A DNA stretch of 64,000 nt from Nocardiopsis algeriensis (GCF_014203695.1 NZ_JACHJO010000012.1:103677-167676); one strand, 5' to 3'. Numbered from the stretch's first letter, positions 42,080-51,357 are shown. Program-made: numbers and translations. The notes: generated from the letters alone by a model not told the origin.

Positions 42080-43476
42080 CCGCCCGGGGACCGGTGGTCG
42101 TGGTCGGGGACGCGCTGCTCGACGCCGACCTGCGGGGCGAGTCCTTCCGCGACTGCCCCGACGCGCCCGCGCCCGTGCTGGAGGGCACCTCGGCCTGGTA
42201 CCGCCCCGGAGGCGCCGCCCTGGCCGCGCACCGGGCCCGCAGCGACGGCCGCGACGTCGTCCTGGTGACCGCCCTGGGCCGCGATCCCGCGGCCGAGACC
42301 CTCGCGGGGATCCTCGGCTCGGGAATCCGACTGGTGGGGATGCCGCTGCTCGAACGGACCCCGGTCAAGACCCGGATCCAGGCCAACGGCCGCACCGTGG
42401 CCAGGATGGACGAGGGCAGCGGGGGCAGGGCCGAGCCCGCGCCGGCCGAGGTCCTCGAACGCGTCCTGCGGCAGGCCTCCGCCGTCCTGGTGTCCGACTA
42501 CGGGTACGGGCTGGTCGGCCAGCGCGCCGTCCGCGACGTGCTGGCGGAGTGCGTCGGACGCGTGCCGGTCGTGTGGGATCCGCACCCGCGCGGGGCCGAC
42601 CCGGTGCTCGGGACGCACCTGGCCACGCCCAACGCGGCCGAGGCGGGCGTCGGAGGGAACCTGCCGGACGAGGCACTGGACCGCGCCCGCGAACTGGCCG
42701 GCCGCTGGGGGGTGCGCTCGGTCGCCGTCACCCTCGGGGGGAACGGGGCGGCCTGGGCCGACGGGTCGGGCGGGCGCGGGCACGTGCCGGGCGAGCCGGT
42801 CCCCGGCCCCGTCGACACCTGCGGAGCGGGCGACGCCTTCGCCGCGGCCTGCACGGCCGCGCTCGCCGACGGCGGCAGTGCCGGCGAGGCGGTGCGGGCC
42901 GGCGTGGCGGCGGCGTCGGCCTTCGTCGCCGAGGGCGGGGCGGGGGCCTACGCACTTCCCGACCCGGGTCTGGGGAGTGTCCGACCCCTGCCCGGCCAGG
43001 GCCCCGACGCGGCCGAGGTGGCCGACCGGGCGCGGCGCCGGGGCGAACGCCTCGTGGCCACCGGCGGCTGCTTCGACCTGCTCCACGCCGGCCACATCGA
43101 CCTGCTCCGGCGCGCCCGCCGGCTCGGCGACCGCCTGGTGGTGCTCATCAACGGCGACGCGTCCGTGCGCGCCCTCAAGGGCGAGGGCCGTCCGGTCGTC
43201 GGGGCCTACGACCGGGCCCGCGTCCTGTCCGCGCTCGACTGCGTGGACGCGGTCGAGGTCTTCGACGAGACCACGCCGGTGCGGGCGCTGGAGAGGCTGC
43301 GGCCCGACGTCTGGGTCAAGGGGGGCGACTACGACGTCGAGAGCCTGCCGGAGACACCCGTGGTGCGACGGGCCGGGGGAGCGGTGGTGACCGTGCCGCT
43401 GGTGCCCGGCCACTCCACGACCGGTCTGATCACCCGGATCCAGGACCGGGGCCGCGACGGGCTCCGCGCCCGCTGA
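42076..43476 (+). CDS. hldE: bifunctional heptose 7-phosphate kinase/heptose 1-phosphate adenylyltransferase (HldE-like)
   Basis: This 466-residue two-domain enzyme makes ADP-heptose. The N-terminal PfkB-type kinase (residues 1-310) has VVVVGDALLDADLRG, WYRPGGAALAAH and the catalytic DTCGAGDAFAAA. The C-terminal nucleotidyltransferase has GGCFDLLHAGHIDLLRRARR with the HxGH motif, VLINGDASVRALKGEGRP, and RLRPDVWVKGGDYD. GTG 42076 overlaps the gmhA stop. With GmhA and the fused GmhB-like phosphatase all steps to ADP-D-glycero-D-manno-heptose are present; a HldD epimerase is not seen. Confidence 0.93.
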   Translation: MTARGPVVVVGDALLDADLRGESFRDCPDAPAPVLEGTSAWYRPGGAALAAHRARSDGRDVVLVTALGRDPAAETLAGILGSGIRLVGMPLLERTPVKTRIQANGRTVARMDEGSGGRAEPAPAEVLERVLRQASAVLVSDYGYGLVGQRAVRDVLAECVGRVPVVWDPHPRGADPVLGTHLATPNAAEAGVGGNLPDEALDRARELAGRWGVRSVAVTLGGNGAAWADGSGGRGHVPGEPVPGPVDTCGAGDAFAAACTAALADGGSAGEAVRAGVAAASAFVAEGGAGAYALPDPGLGSVRPLPGQGPDAAEVADRARRRGERLVATGGCFDLLHAGHIDLLRRARRLGDRLVVLINGDASVRALKGEGRPVVGAYDRARVLSALDCVDAVEVFDETTPVRALERLRPDVWVKGGDYDVESLPETPVVRRAGGAVVTVPLVPGHSTTGLITRIQDRGRDGLRAR

Positions 43477-43515
43477 GGACTCCGCGCAACAACCGAGGGC
43501 GAAGAAGGGAAACAC

Positions 43516-44202
43516 ATGCGCTCACTGGGAAACACGCTCATCACCGGAGGGGCCTCCGGACTGGGGGCGGCCACGGCCAGGGCGGTCGAGGCCGCGGGTG
43601 GCAAGCCCATCGTGCTCGACCGGCAGCACCCGGGCACGGATCTGCCCTTCGAGCAGGTCGACCTCGCCCACCGCGAGGACGTGGAGGTGGCGGTCCAGCG
43701 GGTCGTGGAGAAGCACGGGCGCATCGACGCGGTGGTCAACGCGGCCGGGATCGACGCCTGCGGAAAGCTCCAGGACGTGTCGGCGGAGGACTGGGAGCGG
43801 GTCGTCCGGGTCAACCTCCTCGGCACGGTGGCCGTCACCCGCGCGGCGCTGCCCCACCTGAGGGACTCCGGTGGAACGGTCGTCAACTGCGCCTCCACCC
43901 TGGGCCTGCGCGCGCTCAGCGACGCCACCGCCTACTGCGCCTCCAAGTTCGGCGTGGTGGGCTTCAGCCGGGCCCTGGCCGCGGAGCTGGCCGGGGAGGT
44001 CGGGGTGACCACCCTGATCCCCGGCGGCATGAGCACGTCGTTCTTCGACGGCCGGCCCGAGCAGTACAAGCCCGGGGCCGACGCCAAGCTCAACGACCCC
44101 GAGCACGTGGCCGCGGCCGTCGTCTTCGCGCTGAGCCAGCCGCGCGGGTGCGAGGTGCGCGAGATGGTGGTGTGCCCCTCCGAGGAGACCTCCTGGCCCT
44201 GA
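43516..44202 (+). CDS. short-chain dehydrogenase/reductase
   Basis: This 228-residue SDR has cofactor motif TGGASGLG, NAAGIDACG (NAG-like), the catalytic serine in CASTLGL and the YCASK catalytic tyrosine/lysine. It is shorter than the usual 250. AAGGGA precedes ATG 43516, 39 bases after hldE. It may oxidise or reduce a sugar intermediate of the cluster. Substrate unknown. Confidence 0.88.
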   Translation: MRSLGNTLITGGASGLGAATARAVEAAGGKPIVLDRQHPGTDLPFEQVDLAHREDVEVAVQRVVEKHGRIDAVVNAAGIDACGKLQDVSAEDWERVVRVNLLGTVAVTRAALPHLRDSGGTVVNCASTLGLRALSDATAYCASKFGVVGFSRALAAELAGEVGVTTLIPGGMSTSFFDGRPEQYKPGADAKLNDPEHVAAAVVFALSQPRGCEVREMVVCPSEETSWP

Positions 44203-44276
44203 GCGGCCGCAGGGCCCACCGGCGGCACCGGTTCCGGGGTGCCCACTTGTCCGACCATTCCGAGGAGGTGGACGAC

Positions 44277-45266
44277 ATGCGCGAACCCGCGAGAGGGGTC
44301 GCCCTGATCACCGGAGGCGCCGGGTTTCTCGGCTCCCATCTGTGCGAGCGGCTGATGGCCGAGGGCATGCGCGTGGTGTGCGTGGACAACTTCGCCACCG
44401 GACGCGCGGAGAACCTCGCACACCTGGCCGACCTGCCCGGCTTCGAGCTGAGGGAGGCCGACCTCACCCGGCCGTTCGACCCGGGGGAGCCCGTCGACAC
44501 GGTGTTCCACCTGGCGTCGGCGGCATCGCCGCCCGACTACCTGCGGCTGCCCGTCGAGACGCTCGAGGCCGGCAGCCTGGGCACCAGGAACGCGCTGGAG
44601 GTGGCGCGCCGGTACGGTGCCAGGTTCGTGCTGGCGTCGACCAGCGAGGTCTACGGCGACCCGCTGGAGTACCCGCAGCGCGAGACCTACTGGGGCAACG
44701 TCAACCCCGTCGGCCCGCGCAGTGTCTACGACGAGGCCAAGCGGTACGCCGAGTCGCTGACGATGGCCTACCACCGCGCCTACGGGACCGACGTGGGGAT
44801 CGCCCGCATCTTCAACAGCTACGGGCCGCGGATGCGCGCCGACGACGGCCGCATGGTCCCCACGTTCGTCAACCAGGCGCTGGCCGGCGAACCTCTGACG
44901 GTGGCGGGCGACGGGATGCAGACCCGGTCGCTCTGCTACGTGGACGACACCGTCCGGGGGCTGATGGCCCTGGCCGACAGCGGGGTGACCGGGCCGGTCA
45001 ACATCGGCAGCGACGAGGAGCTGAGCGTCCTGTCGCTGGTGCGCGTCGTCCTGAACACCACCGGGTCGGAGTCGGGCATCACCTTCGTCGAACGCCCGCA
45101 GGACGACCCGCGCTTCCGGCGCCCCGACATCCGCCTGGCCCGCGAGCAGCTGGGCTGGGAACCGCGGGTGCGCCTGGCGGAGGGGCTGCGGCGCACGGTC
45201 GCCTACTTCGCGGACCTGCGGAGCGGACGCGACCTGAACGCGGAGGCCGTGCGCGAGCTGTACTGA
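44277..45266 (+). CDS. NAD-dependent sugar epimerase/dehydratase, UDP-glucuronate decarboxylase (UXS)-like
   Basis: This 329-residue extended SDR shows TGGAGFLGSHLCERL, FHLASAASPPDYLRLPVETL, ASTSEVYGDPLEYPQ, ETYWGNVNPVGPRSVYDEAK (YxxxK) and ARIFNSYGPRMRADDGRMVP. This set is typical of UDP-glucuronic acid decarboxylase, which makes UDP-xylose, though related dTDP-glucose dehydratases and epimerases cannot be excluded. GAGGAGG precedes ATG 44277. Within this cluster it could provide a pentose for the glycan or act on the heptose nucleotide. A hairpin follows the stop. Confidence 0.87.
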   Translation: MREPARGVALITGGAGFLGSHLCERLMAEGMRVVCVDNFATGRAENLAHLADLPGFELREADLTRPFDPGEPVDTVFHLASAASPPDYLRLPVETLEAGSLGTRNALEVARRYGARFVLASTSEVYGDPLEYPQRETYWGNVNPVGPRSVYDEAKRYAESLTMAYHRAYGTDVGIARIFNSYGPRMRADDGRMVPTFVNQALAGEPLTVAGDGMQTRSLCYVDDTVRGLMALADSGVTGPVNIGSDEELSVLSLVRVVLNTTGSESGITFVERPQDDPRFRRPDIRLAREQLGWEPRVRLAEGLRRTVAYFADLRSGRDLNAEAVRELY

Positions 45267-45275
45267 CGGGCCGAC

Positions 45276-45311
45276 GGGGTGCGCCGGGAAGAGCCCTTCC
45301 CGGCGCACCCC
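45276..45311 (+). terminator. strong hairpin inside the sugar cluster
   Basis: A perfect 15-bp stem (45276-45290 with 45297-45311), loop GAGCCC, starts 9 bases after the epimerase stop and separates the main operon from the two following GT2 genes. Confidence 0.75.
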
Positions 45312-45349
45312 GCGCCCGGGAGAAGGGCCGAGGAGAAGGGCGGAGGAAG

Positions 45350-46219
45350 ATGGGGAGCGGGGAACCCCGGGTGACGGTCGTGGTGGCCACCAGGAACCGG
45401 GCGGAGGAGTTGTGCCGCACCCTCGGCCGCCTGGGCGGGCTGGAGCCGCGGCCGCCGGTGGTGGTCGTGGACAACGGCTCCACGGACGGCACCGCCGAGG
45501 CCGTCCGGACGAGGTTTCCGTGGGTGCGGCTGGTGCGCCAGGAGCACAACACCGGCTGCGTGGCCCGCAACACCGGCGCCGCCCTGGCGCGGACGCCCTA
45601 CGTCGCCTTCTGCGACGACGACTCCTGGTGGGCGCCCGGCTCCCTGGAGGCGGCGGCCGACGCGCTCGACGCCTGCCCGCGGCTGGCCCTGGTGGCGGCC
45701 TCCGTGCTCGTGGGGAGCGAGGAGCGGCCCGACCCGGTCAACGAGCAGATGGCCCGCAGCCCCCTGTCCGACGGCGGGCGGCCCGGACCGCGCGTGCTGG
45801 GCTTCCTGGCCTGCGCCGCGGTGCTGCGCCGCTCGGCGTTCGAACAGGCGGGAGGGTTCGAGCCGCTGCTGTTCTTCGCGGGCGAGGAGGAGCTGCTCGC
45901 CCTGGACCTGGCCGCACGGGGCTGGGAACTGCGCCACCTGCCCCGTGCGGTCGTTCACCACCACCCTTCCGAGGCCCGCCCGCCCGACCTGTGGCGCAGG
46001 TCCCTCCAGGAACGCAACGCCCTGCTCACCGCCTGGCTGCGCCGCAGCCCCGCCGTCGCGTGGGAGCGCACGGCCCGGACCGCGGGCCGCTCCCTGCGCG
46101 ACCCCGTCAGCCGCAGGGCGCTGGCGGGAGCCGTGCTCCGGCTGCCGCGCGCGGTCGCCCGGCGCACGCGGCTCCCCGAACGGGTGGAGCGGGACCTGGC
46201 GCTGCTGGAGCGGACATGA
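45350..46219 (+). CDS. GT2-family glycosyltransferase, first of a tandem pair
   Basis: This 289-residue GT-A enzyme begins VTVVVATRNRAEELCRTLGR, with VVVVDNGSTDGTAEAVRTRF, the metal-binding FCDDDSWWAPGSL, and FFAGEEELLALDLAARGWEL toward the C-terminus, followed by a helical basic tail. ATG 45350 has GGAGGAA just upstream. It is a paralogue of the next gene, sharing CDDD(S/T)WW and GEEELLALD segments, so they arose by duplication. It probably adds two successive sugars together with its partner. Confidence 0.9.
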   Translation: MGSGEPRVTVVVATRNRAEELCRTLGRLGGLEPRPPVVVVDNGSTDGTAEAVRTRFPWVRLVRQEHNTGCVARNTGAALARTPYVAFCDDDSWWAPGSLEAAADALDACPRLALVAASVLVGSEERPDPVNEQMARSPLSDGGRPGPRVLGFLACAAVLRRSAFEQAGGFEPLLFFAGEEELLALDLAARGWELRHLPRAVVHHHPSEARPPDLWRRSLQERNALLTAWLRRSPAVAWERTARTAGRSLRDPVSRRALAGAVLRLPRAVARRTRLPERVERDLALLERT

Positions 46220-47115
46220 GCACGGAGAACAGGATCGGCGTCGCCGTCATCACCCGCGACCGCCGCGACGAGCTGCTGCGGACGCTGCGGCGGCTGGAGG
46301 AGCTGCCAGAGGACCCGCCGGTCGTCGTCGTGGACAACGCCTCCACCGACGGGACCGCGGAGGCCGTGGCGCGCGAGCACCCCGGCGTCGGACTCATCCG
46401 GGCCGGAGCCAACCTGGGCGCCGTGGGCCGCAACGTCGCGGTGGAGGCGCTGGGCACCCCCTACGTCGCGTTCTGCGACGACGACACGTGGTGGGAACCC
46501 GGATCCCTGGCCCTGGCCGCCTCGCTCCTGGACGCGCACCCCGGGCTGGGCTCGGTGACGGCACGGATCCTCGTCGAGCCCGGGGGAGAGGAGGACCCGA
46601 TCACCCCCGAGCTGCGGTACTCGCCCGTGGAGGGGCCCGACTGGCTCCCCGGGCCCGCCCTCCTGGGGGTGCTGGCGGGCGCGACGGTGTTCCGCACCCG
46701 GGCCTTCCAGGAGGCCGGCGGTTTCTCGCGGCGGCTGCTGCTGGGCGGCGAGGAGGAGCTGCTCGCCCTGGACATGGCCGCCGCCGGATGGTGGATGTGC
46801 TGGAACGAGGACATGGTCGTGCGGCACGCCGCCTCACCCGTACGCGATCCGCGCCGGCGCCGCCGTTCGGGCATCCGCAACACGCTGTGGACCGCGTGGC
46901 TGCGCCGCCCGCTCCCGGCTGCGCTCGGCCACACCTGGTGGGTCCTGCGCTCCTCCCCGTGCGACGCTGCCACGGCGCTGGCCGTCGCCGAGGCGGTGGG
47001 CGGGCTCCCCTGGGTGCTGCGCGAGCGTTCACCCGTGCCGCCCCGGGTGGAGCGGGGGCTGCGCGCCCTCGCCGGCCCCAGGAAGCGCTCGTCGGCCCGC
47101 AGCTACGTGGGATGA
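46216..47115 (+). CDS. GT2-family glycosyltransferase, second of a tandem pair
   Basis: This 299-residue paralogue of the preceding gene starts at ATG 46216 within ATGA. Visible parts are GVAVITRDRRDELLRTLRRL, VVVVDNASTDGTAEAVA, GAVGRNVAVEALGTPYVAFC, DDDTWWEPGSL, and GGEEELLALDMAAAGWWMCW. The C-terminal 80 residues are arginine-rich helices that may touch the membrane. Similar length and order of motifs support the same reaction type on a different acceptor. Confidence 0.9.
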   Translation: MSTENRIGVAVITRDRRDELLRTLRRLEELPEDPPVVVVDNASTDGTAEAVAREHPGVGLIRAGANLGAVGRNVAVEALGTPYVAFCDDDTWWEPGSLALAASLLDAHPGLGSVTARILVEPGGEEDPITPELRYSPVEGPDWLPGPALLGVLAGATVFRTRAFQEAGGFSRRLLLGGEEELLALDMAAAGWWMCWNEDMVVRHAASPVRDPRRRRRSGIRNTLWTAWLRRPLPAALGHTWWVLRSSPCDAATALAVAEAVGGLPWVLRERSPVPPRVERGLRALAGPRKRSSARSYVG

Positions 47116-47171
47116 CGCGTGGAGCGGGGCGACATGGGCAGTTGCACCCGCAGAGGAAGGGAGAGGACACG

Positions 47172-48026
47172 ATGACGGACAAGCAGCCTCCTGCCCAGAG
47201 CCAGCCCTATCCGGGGCGGACCGAACCCATGGAGCCGCATCCCAGCGACGAGATGCGCGGCTACCAGGGGAAGGGACTCCTGGAGGGCAAGCGCGCGCTC
47301 GTCACCGGCGGTGACTCGGGCATCGGCCGCGCGGTCGCGGTCGCCTTCGCCAAGGAGGGGGCCGACGTGGTGTTCGGCTACCTCAGCGAGGACGCCGACG
47401 CCCAGCGCACGGCCGATCTCATCCAGGAGGAGGGCCGCCGCGGAGTGGGGATCCGGGGCGACCTCGCCGAGGAGTCCGACTGCGCGCACCTGGTCCGGCG
47501 CACGGTGGAGGAGCTCGGGGGGATCGACATCGTCGTCGAACACGCCGGGACGCAGAAGCCCGTCGACGACTTCGCCGACCTGACCACGGAACAGCTGCGG
47601 CGCACCTTCGACGTCAACGTGATGGGGGTCTTCTGGACCCTGCGCGAGGCGCTGCCGCACATGCCCGACGGCGGGTCGATCATCGTCACGGGGTCGATCA
47701 ACGGGCTCCGGGGCAACGACACGCTCATCGACTACGCGGCGAGCAAGGCCGCCGCGATGAACCTGGTCAAGTCCCTGTCCCAGTCGCTGATGAAGCGCAG
47801 GATCCGCGTGAACTGCGTGGCACCGGGGCCGGTGTGGACCCCGCTGATCCCCGCCACCCTCGGCGAGGAGGGGAGCCAGGGCTTCGGCGAGCAGGCCCCG
47901 ATGGGCCGTGCCGCCCAGCCCGACGAGATCGCGCCCTCCTACGTCTTCTTCGCCAGCGACCGGCTGTCGTCGTTCTACACGGGGCAGACGCTGGCACCGG
48001 TGGGCGGGGAGATCCAGCCCAGCTGA
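47172..48026 (+). CDS. SDR-family oxidoreductase, general-stress type
   Basis: This 284-residue SDR has a polar 35-residue head (with DEMRGYQGKGLLEGKRALVT) and the complete motif set: TGGDSGIGRAVAVAFAKEGA, a modified NAG (EHAGTQKPVDD), TGSINGLRGND with the catalytic serine, and YAASKAA. The head and the GDSGIGRA/YRGSGKL-type opening resemble Bacillus stress SDRs (YhdF, YdaD). ATG 47172 follows AGGGAGAGG. Substrate unknown. It ends in a strong terminator. Confidence 0.9.
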   Translation: MTDKQPPAQSQPYPGRTEPMEPHPSDEMRGYQGKGLLEGKRALVTGGDSGIGRAVAVAFAKEGADVVFGYLSEDADAQRTADLIQEEGRRGVGIRGDLAEESDCAHLVRRTVEELGGIDIVVEHAGTQKPVDDFADLTTEQLRRTFDVNVMGVFWTLREALPHMPDGGSIIVTGSINGLRGNDTLIDYAASKAAAMNLVKSLSQSLMKRRIRVNCVAPGPVWTPLIPATLGEEGSQGFGEQAPMGRAAQPDEIAPSYVFFASDRLSSFYTGQTLAPVGGEIQPS

Positions 48027-48063
48027 GAGGACCTGCGGGGCCACGGGGAGAAGGCGGAAGGGA

Positions 48064-48094
48064 GAACGGGTGGGGCCGGAGGCCCCACCCGTTC
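48064..48094. terminator. hairpin between convergent genes
   Basis: A perfect 14-bp stem (48064-48077 with 48081-48094) with a GGA loop separates the SDR gene from the convergent TPP-enzyme gene. Confidence 0.75.
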
Positions 48095-48108
48095 CGCGCG
48101 CCCGCGTG

Positions 48109-49911
48109 TCAGCGGGAGAGGTACTCCTGCGCCTTGACGGCCAGGCCCCTCTCGATCACCTCGCGCTGGTCGGGGTCCCCGCTCAGCAGGGCCTTGACCG
48201 TGTCCACCAGCTGGTCCCGCTCCACCTGCGGGGGAATGGGCGGGACGTCGGCGTCGCACCGCACGTCGATCACGACCGGGCGGTCCGAGGCCAGGGCGCG
48301 GTCCCAGGCGGCGCCGACCTGGCCGGGGCTGTCGACCTCGATGCCGACGAGCCCGATGTTCGCGGCGAACTCCGCGTAGGACATCTCCGGCAGGTCCTGG
48401 GAGAACGGCGTCTTGGGCGAACCGCCCATGGCGCGCAGCTCCCACGTCACCTGGTTGAGGTCGTTGTTATGCCAGACGCACACGATCAGCCTCGGGTCCT
48501 CCCACAGATGGTGGTAGCGCCGTGCCGTCAGCAGCTCCGCCAGCCCGTTCATCTGCATGGCGCCGTCGCCGACCAGGGCGATCGCCGGGCGGTCGGGCAG
48601 GGCGAACTTGGCACCGATCGCGTACGGGACGCCGCACCCCATCGTCGCGAGCGTCCCCGACAGCGACGCCCGCACCCCCGGCCGCACCTTCAGGAACCGG
48701 GCGAACCAGTTGGTCGCCGACCCGGAGTCGGCGGTGACCACGGCGTCGTCGGGCAGCCGCGGGGAGAGCTCGTGGACCACCAGCATCGGGTTGACGGGAG
48801 CGGCCTCCACCCGGGCCTGGGCATCCAGGACCTCCCACCAGCGGGAGACGTTCTCCGTGATCGTGTTCCGCCAGCTCTCGCGGGCCCCGGCCAGGTCCGG
48901 CCGCTGCGGGAGCCGGTCCAGCAGCGCCCGCAGCGTGGCGGCCGCGTCGCCGACCAGGTTGACCTCGGTGGGGTAGCGCATCCCGATCACCGACGGGTCG
49001 ATGTCGATCTGGACCGCCCGCCGCCCGAACGGCGGCAGGAACTGCGAGTAGGGCATGTTCGAGCCGACGACGACCAGGGTGTCGCAGTCGCGCATCATCT
49101 CCCACGACGGGCGCGTGCCCAGGAGCCCGATGGAACCGGTGACCTGGGGCAGGTCGTCGGGAAGGACGTCCTTGCCCAGCAGGGCCTTGGCGATTCCGGC
49201 ACCCGTGGCGTCGGCGAGCTCCAGGACCTCCTCGGCCGCGCCCCGGGCGCCCTGCCCCACCAGGATCGCCACGCGCTCACCGGACCCGATCACCTCGGCG
49301 GCCCGGTCCAGCTCGGACCCGGGCGGCAGCGCCGTGCCGAGCCAGGGGCCCGGTTGCGGAGCGCTGGAGGGGACGTGCTTGAACTCGTGCCGGGGCGGCG
49401 CGTAGTCGAGTTCCTGCACGTCGGCCGGGAGGATGACGGCCGTGGGAGCCCGCTCGCCCAGGGCCGTGCGCACGGCCCGGTCCAGCACGTTCGGCAGCTG
49501 CTCGGGGACGTTGACCGTCTCCAGGTACGCGCCGGCGACGTCCTTGAACAGGCTGTGCAGGTCCACCTCCTGCTGGTAGCTGCCGCCCATGGCCGTGCGA
49601 GCGGTCTGGCCCACGATCGCCAGGACCGGGACCCGGTCGAGCTTGGCGTCGTAGAGGCCGTTGAGCAGGTGGATCGCCCCCGGCCCGCTGGTGGCCAGGC
49701 ACACGCCCAGGCGTCCGCCGAACTTCGCGTGGCCGACCGCCTGGAAGGCGGACATCTCCTCGTGGCGGCTCTGGACGAACCGCGGGCCGTCGTCGATCCG
49801 CCCCATCTCCGAGATCAGGCCGTTGATCCCGTCCCCCGGGTAACCGAAGATCTCGGTGACACCCCACTGCGACAGCCTCCGCAGGAGGTGGTTGGCGACG
49901 TTCTGCGCCAT
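48109..49911 (-). CDS. thiamine-pyrophosphate enzyme, pyruvate oxidase/dehydrogenase (PoxB)-like
   Basis: This 600-residue TPP-dependent enzyme of the acetolactate synthase/pyruvate oxidase superfamily has the three domains in order: Pyr domain (FGYPGDGINGLISEM, catalytic Glu in SRHEEMSAFQAVGHAK, LATSGPGAIHLLNGLYDAK), central FAD-type domain (RVAILVGQGARGAAEEVLEL), and PP domain with the TPP motif VGDGAMQMNGLAELLTARRY ending in NND. It resembles PoxB-type pyruvate:quinone oxidoreductases more than AlsS. The gene is followed 28 bases upstream on the strand by an alcohol dehydrogenase gene, so pyruvate or aldehyde stress metabolism is likely. Confidence 0.9.
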   Translation of the reverse strand: MAQNVANHLLRRLSQWGVTEIFGYPGDGINGLISEMGRIDDGPRFVQSRHEEMSAFQAVGHAKFGGRLGVCLATSGPGAIHLLNGLYDAKLDRVPVLAIVGQTARTAMGGSYQQEVDLHSLFKDVAGAYLETVNVPEQLPNVLDRAVRTALGERAPTAVILPADVQELDYAPPRHEFKHVPSSAPQPGPWLGTALPPGSELDRAAEVIGSGERVAILVGQGARGAAEEVLELADATGAGIAKALLGKDVLPDDLPQVTGSIGLLGTRPSWEMMRDCDTLVVVGSNMPYSQFLPPFGRRAVQIDIDPSVIGMRYPTEVNLVGDAAATLRALLDRLPQRPDLAGARESWRNTITENVSRWWEVLDAQARVEAAPVNPMLVVHELSPRLPDDAVVTADSGSATNWFARFLKVRPGVRASLSGTLATMGCGVPYAIGAKFALPDRPAIALVGDGAMQMNGLAELLTARRYHHLWEDPRLIVCVWHNNDLNQVTWELRAMGGSPKTPFSQDLPEMSYAEFAANIGLVGIEVDSPGQVGAAWDRALASDRPVVIDVRCDADVPPIPPQVERDQLVDTVKALLSGDPDQREVIERGLAVKAQEYLSR

Positions 49912-49939
49912 CTGTACTTCCTCTCTCGGGCCGATCGGG

Positions 49940-51118
49940 TCAGGGCTGGAAGAGCACCTTCACGGCGCCGTCCTGCTTCTTCTGGAACATCTCGTAGGCG
50001 CGCGGGGCGTCGTCCAGCGAAACGTGGTGCGTGGCGAAGGTGTCGACCCCGAGGACGTCGGCGTCGTCCAGGAGCGGCAGGATCTCGGGCACCCAGCGGA
50101 GGACGTTGGCCTGGCCCATGCGCAGCTGGATCTGCTTGTCGAACAGCGTCAGCATCGGCATCGGGTCCGCCATACCGCCGTACACGCCGGACAGGGACAC
50201 GGTCCCGCCGCGCCGCACCAGGTCGACGGCGGTGTGCAGCGCGTCGAGGCGGTCCACGCCGGCCGTCTCCATGAACTTGGCGGCGACGCCCTTGGGCAGG
50301 AGCGATGCCATCTTCTGGAGCGCCTTGGCCGTGCCGTGTCCGGAGGCCTCCATGCCGACCGCGTCGATGACGGCGTCGGGGCCGCGTCCGTCGGTGCGGT
50401 CGCGGATCTGCTCGGCGAAGTCGTCGTCGGCGGGGTCGAACACCTCCACGCCCCAGGTCTCCGCGCGCGCCCGGCGCTCGGGGACCGGGTCCACACCGAA
50501 CACCTTGCCGGCGCCCAGGTGGCGGGCGACGCGGCAGCACATGTCGCCGATCGGACCGAGCCCCAGGACCGCGACCGAACCGCCCTCGGGCACGTCCGCG
50601 TACTTGACGGCCTGCCAGGAGGTCGGCAGCACGTCGGACAGGTAGAGGTAGCGGTCGTCGGGCCCGATGTCGGAGACCGGGATCGCGTTGGCGTCCGCGC
50701 GCCGCACCCGCATGTACTCGGCCTGCCCGCCGGGCACCGAACCGTAGAGCGCGCTGTAGCCGTAGAGCGAGGCTCCCGTGCCCTGCTCGTCCACCCGGGT
50801 GTTGTCGCACTGCGTCTGCAGGCCCGACCCGCACATCGTGCAGTGGCCGCAGGAGATCTGGAAGGGGACGGCCACCCGCTGCCCCGGTACCAGGGAGGTC
50901 ACCTCCGGGCCGACCTCCTCGACGATGCCCAGGGGCTCGTGGCCGAGGATGTCCCCCTCCTTCATGAAGGGGGTGAGGACCTCGTACAGGTGCAGGTCCG
51001 ATCCGCACAGGCCCGAGCTGGTCACCCGGATGATCGCGTCCCCCGGCTCCTCCACCCGCGGGTCGGGGACGGTCTCCGTCCGGACGTCCCTCGTCCCGTT
51101 CCACACGACTGCCTTCAT
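49940..51118 (-). CDS. zinc-dependent alcohol/formaldehyde dehydrogenase-like protein
   Basis: This 392-residue MDR-family enzyme has catalytic zinc ligands in SGLCGSDLHLYE and GDILGHEPLGIVEEVG, a structural-zinc loop CGHCTMCGSGLQTQC, and a Rossmann motif VAVLGLGPIGDMCCRVA. The insertion and VLPTSWQAVKYADVPEGGSV segment match the glutathione-independent formaldehyde dehydrogenase-like branch. ATG 51116-51118 follows GGGGGAG; a further 50 codons of open frame upstream have no homology. It is upstream of and likely cotranscribed with the PoxB-like gene. Confidence 0.9.
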   Translation of the reverse strand: MKAVVWNGTRDVRTETVPDPRVEEPGDAIIRVTSSGLCGSDLHLYEVLTPFMKEGDILGHEPLGIVEEVGPEVTSLVPGQRVAVPFQISCGHCTMCGSGLQTQCDNTRVDEQGTGASLYGYSALYGSVPGGQAEYMRVRRADANAIPVSDIGPDDRYLYLSDVLPTSWQAVKYADVPEGGSVAVLGLGPIGDMCCRVARHLGAGKVFGVDPVPERRARAETWGVEVFDPADDDFAEQIRDRTDGRGPDAVIDAVGMEASGHGTAKALQKMASLLPKGVAAKFMETAGVDRLDALHTAVDLVRRGGTVSLSGVYGGMADPMPMLTLFDKQIQLRMGQANVLRWVPEILPLLDDADVLGVDTFATHHVSLDDAPRAYEMFQKKQDGAVKVLFQP

Positions 51119-51357
51119 GTCTCCCCCAGGTGTGGTCTTCTCCGGACGCACCCGCGGAGCCGCAGGAGCCCGGTCATGGACAACTGCCCCGGGGAGAACC
51201 GAGCTGCCCCGAGGCAGCCGTGGAACCGCCACTACCCGAGCCGCCCCCGCGGAAACGCCGGGCGACACGTCGCGGCCGCAGTGCTTGGCGGGGGCGCGGC
51301 GGGTTGGTGTACTCGCATCGCGGCCCGAGCCCGGTCCGCGTCGCGAGAGGAGGAGGC

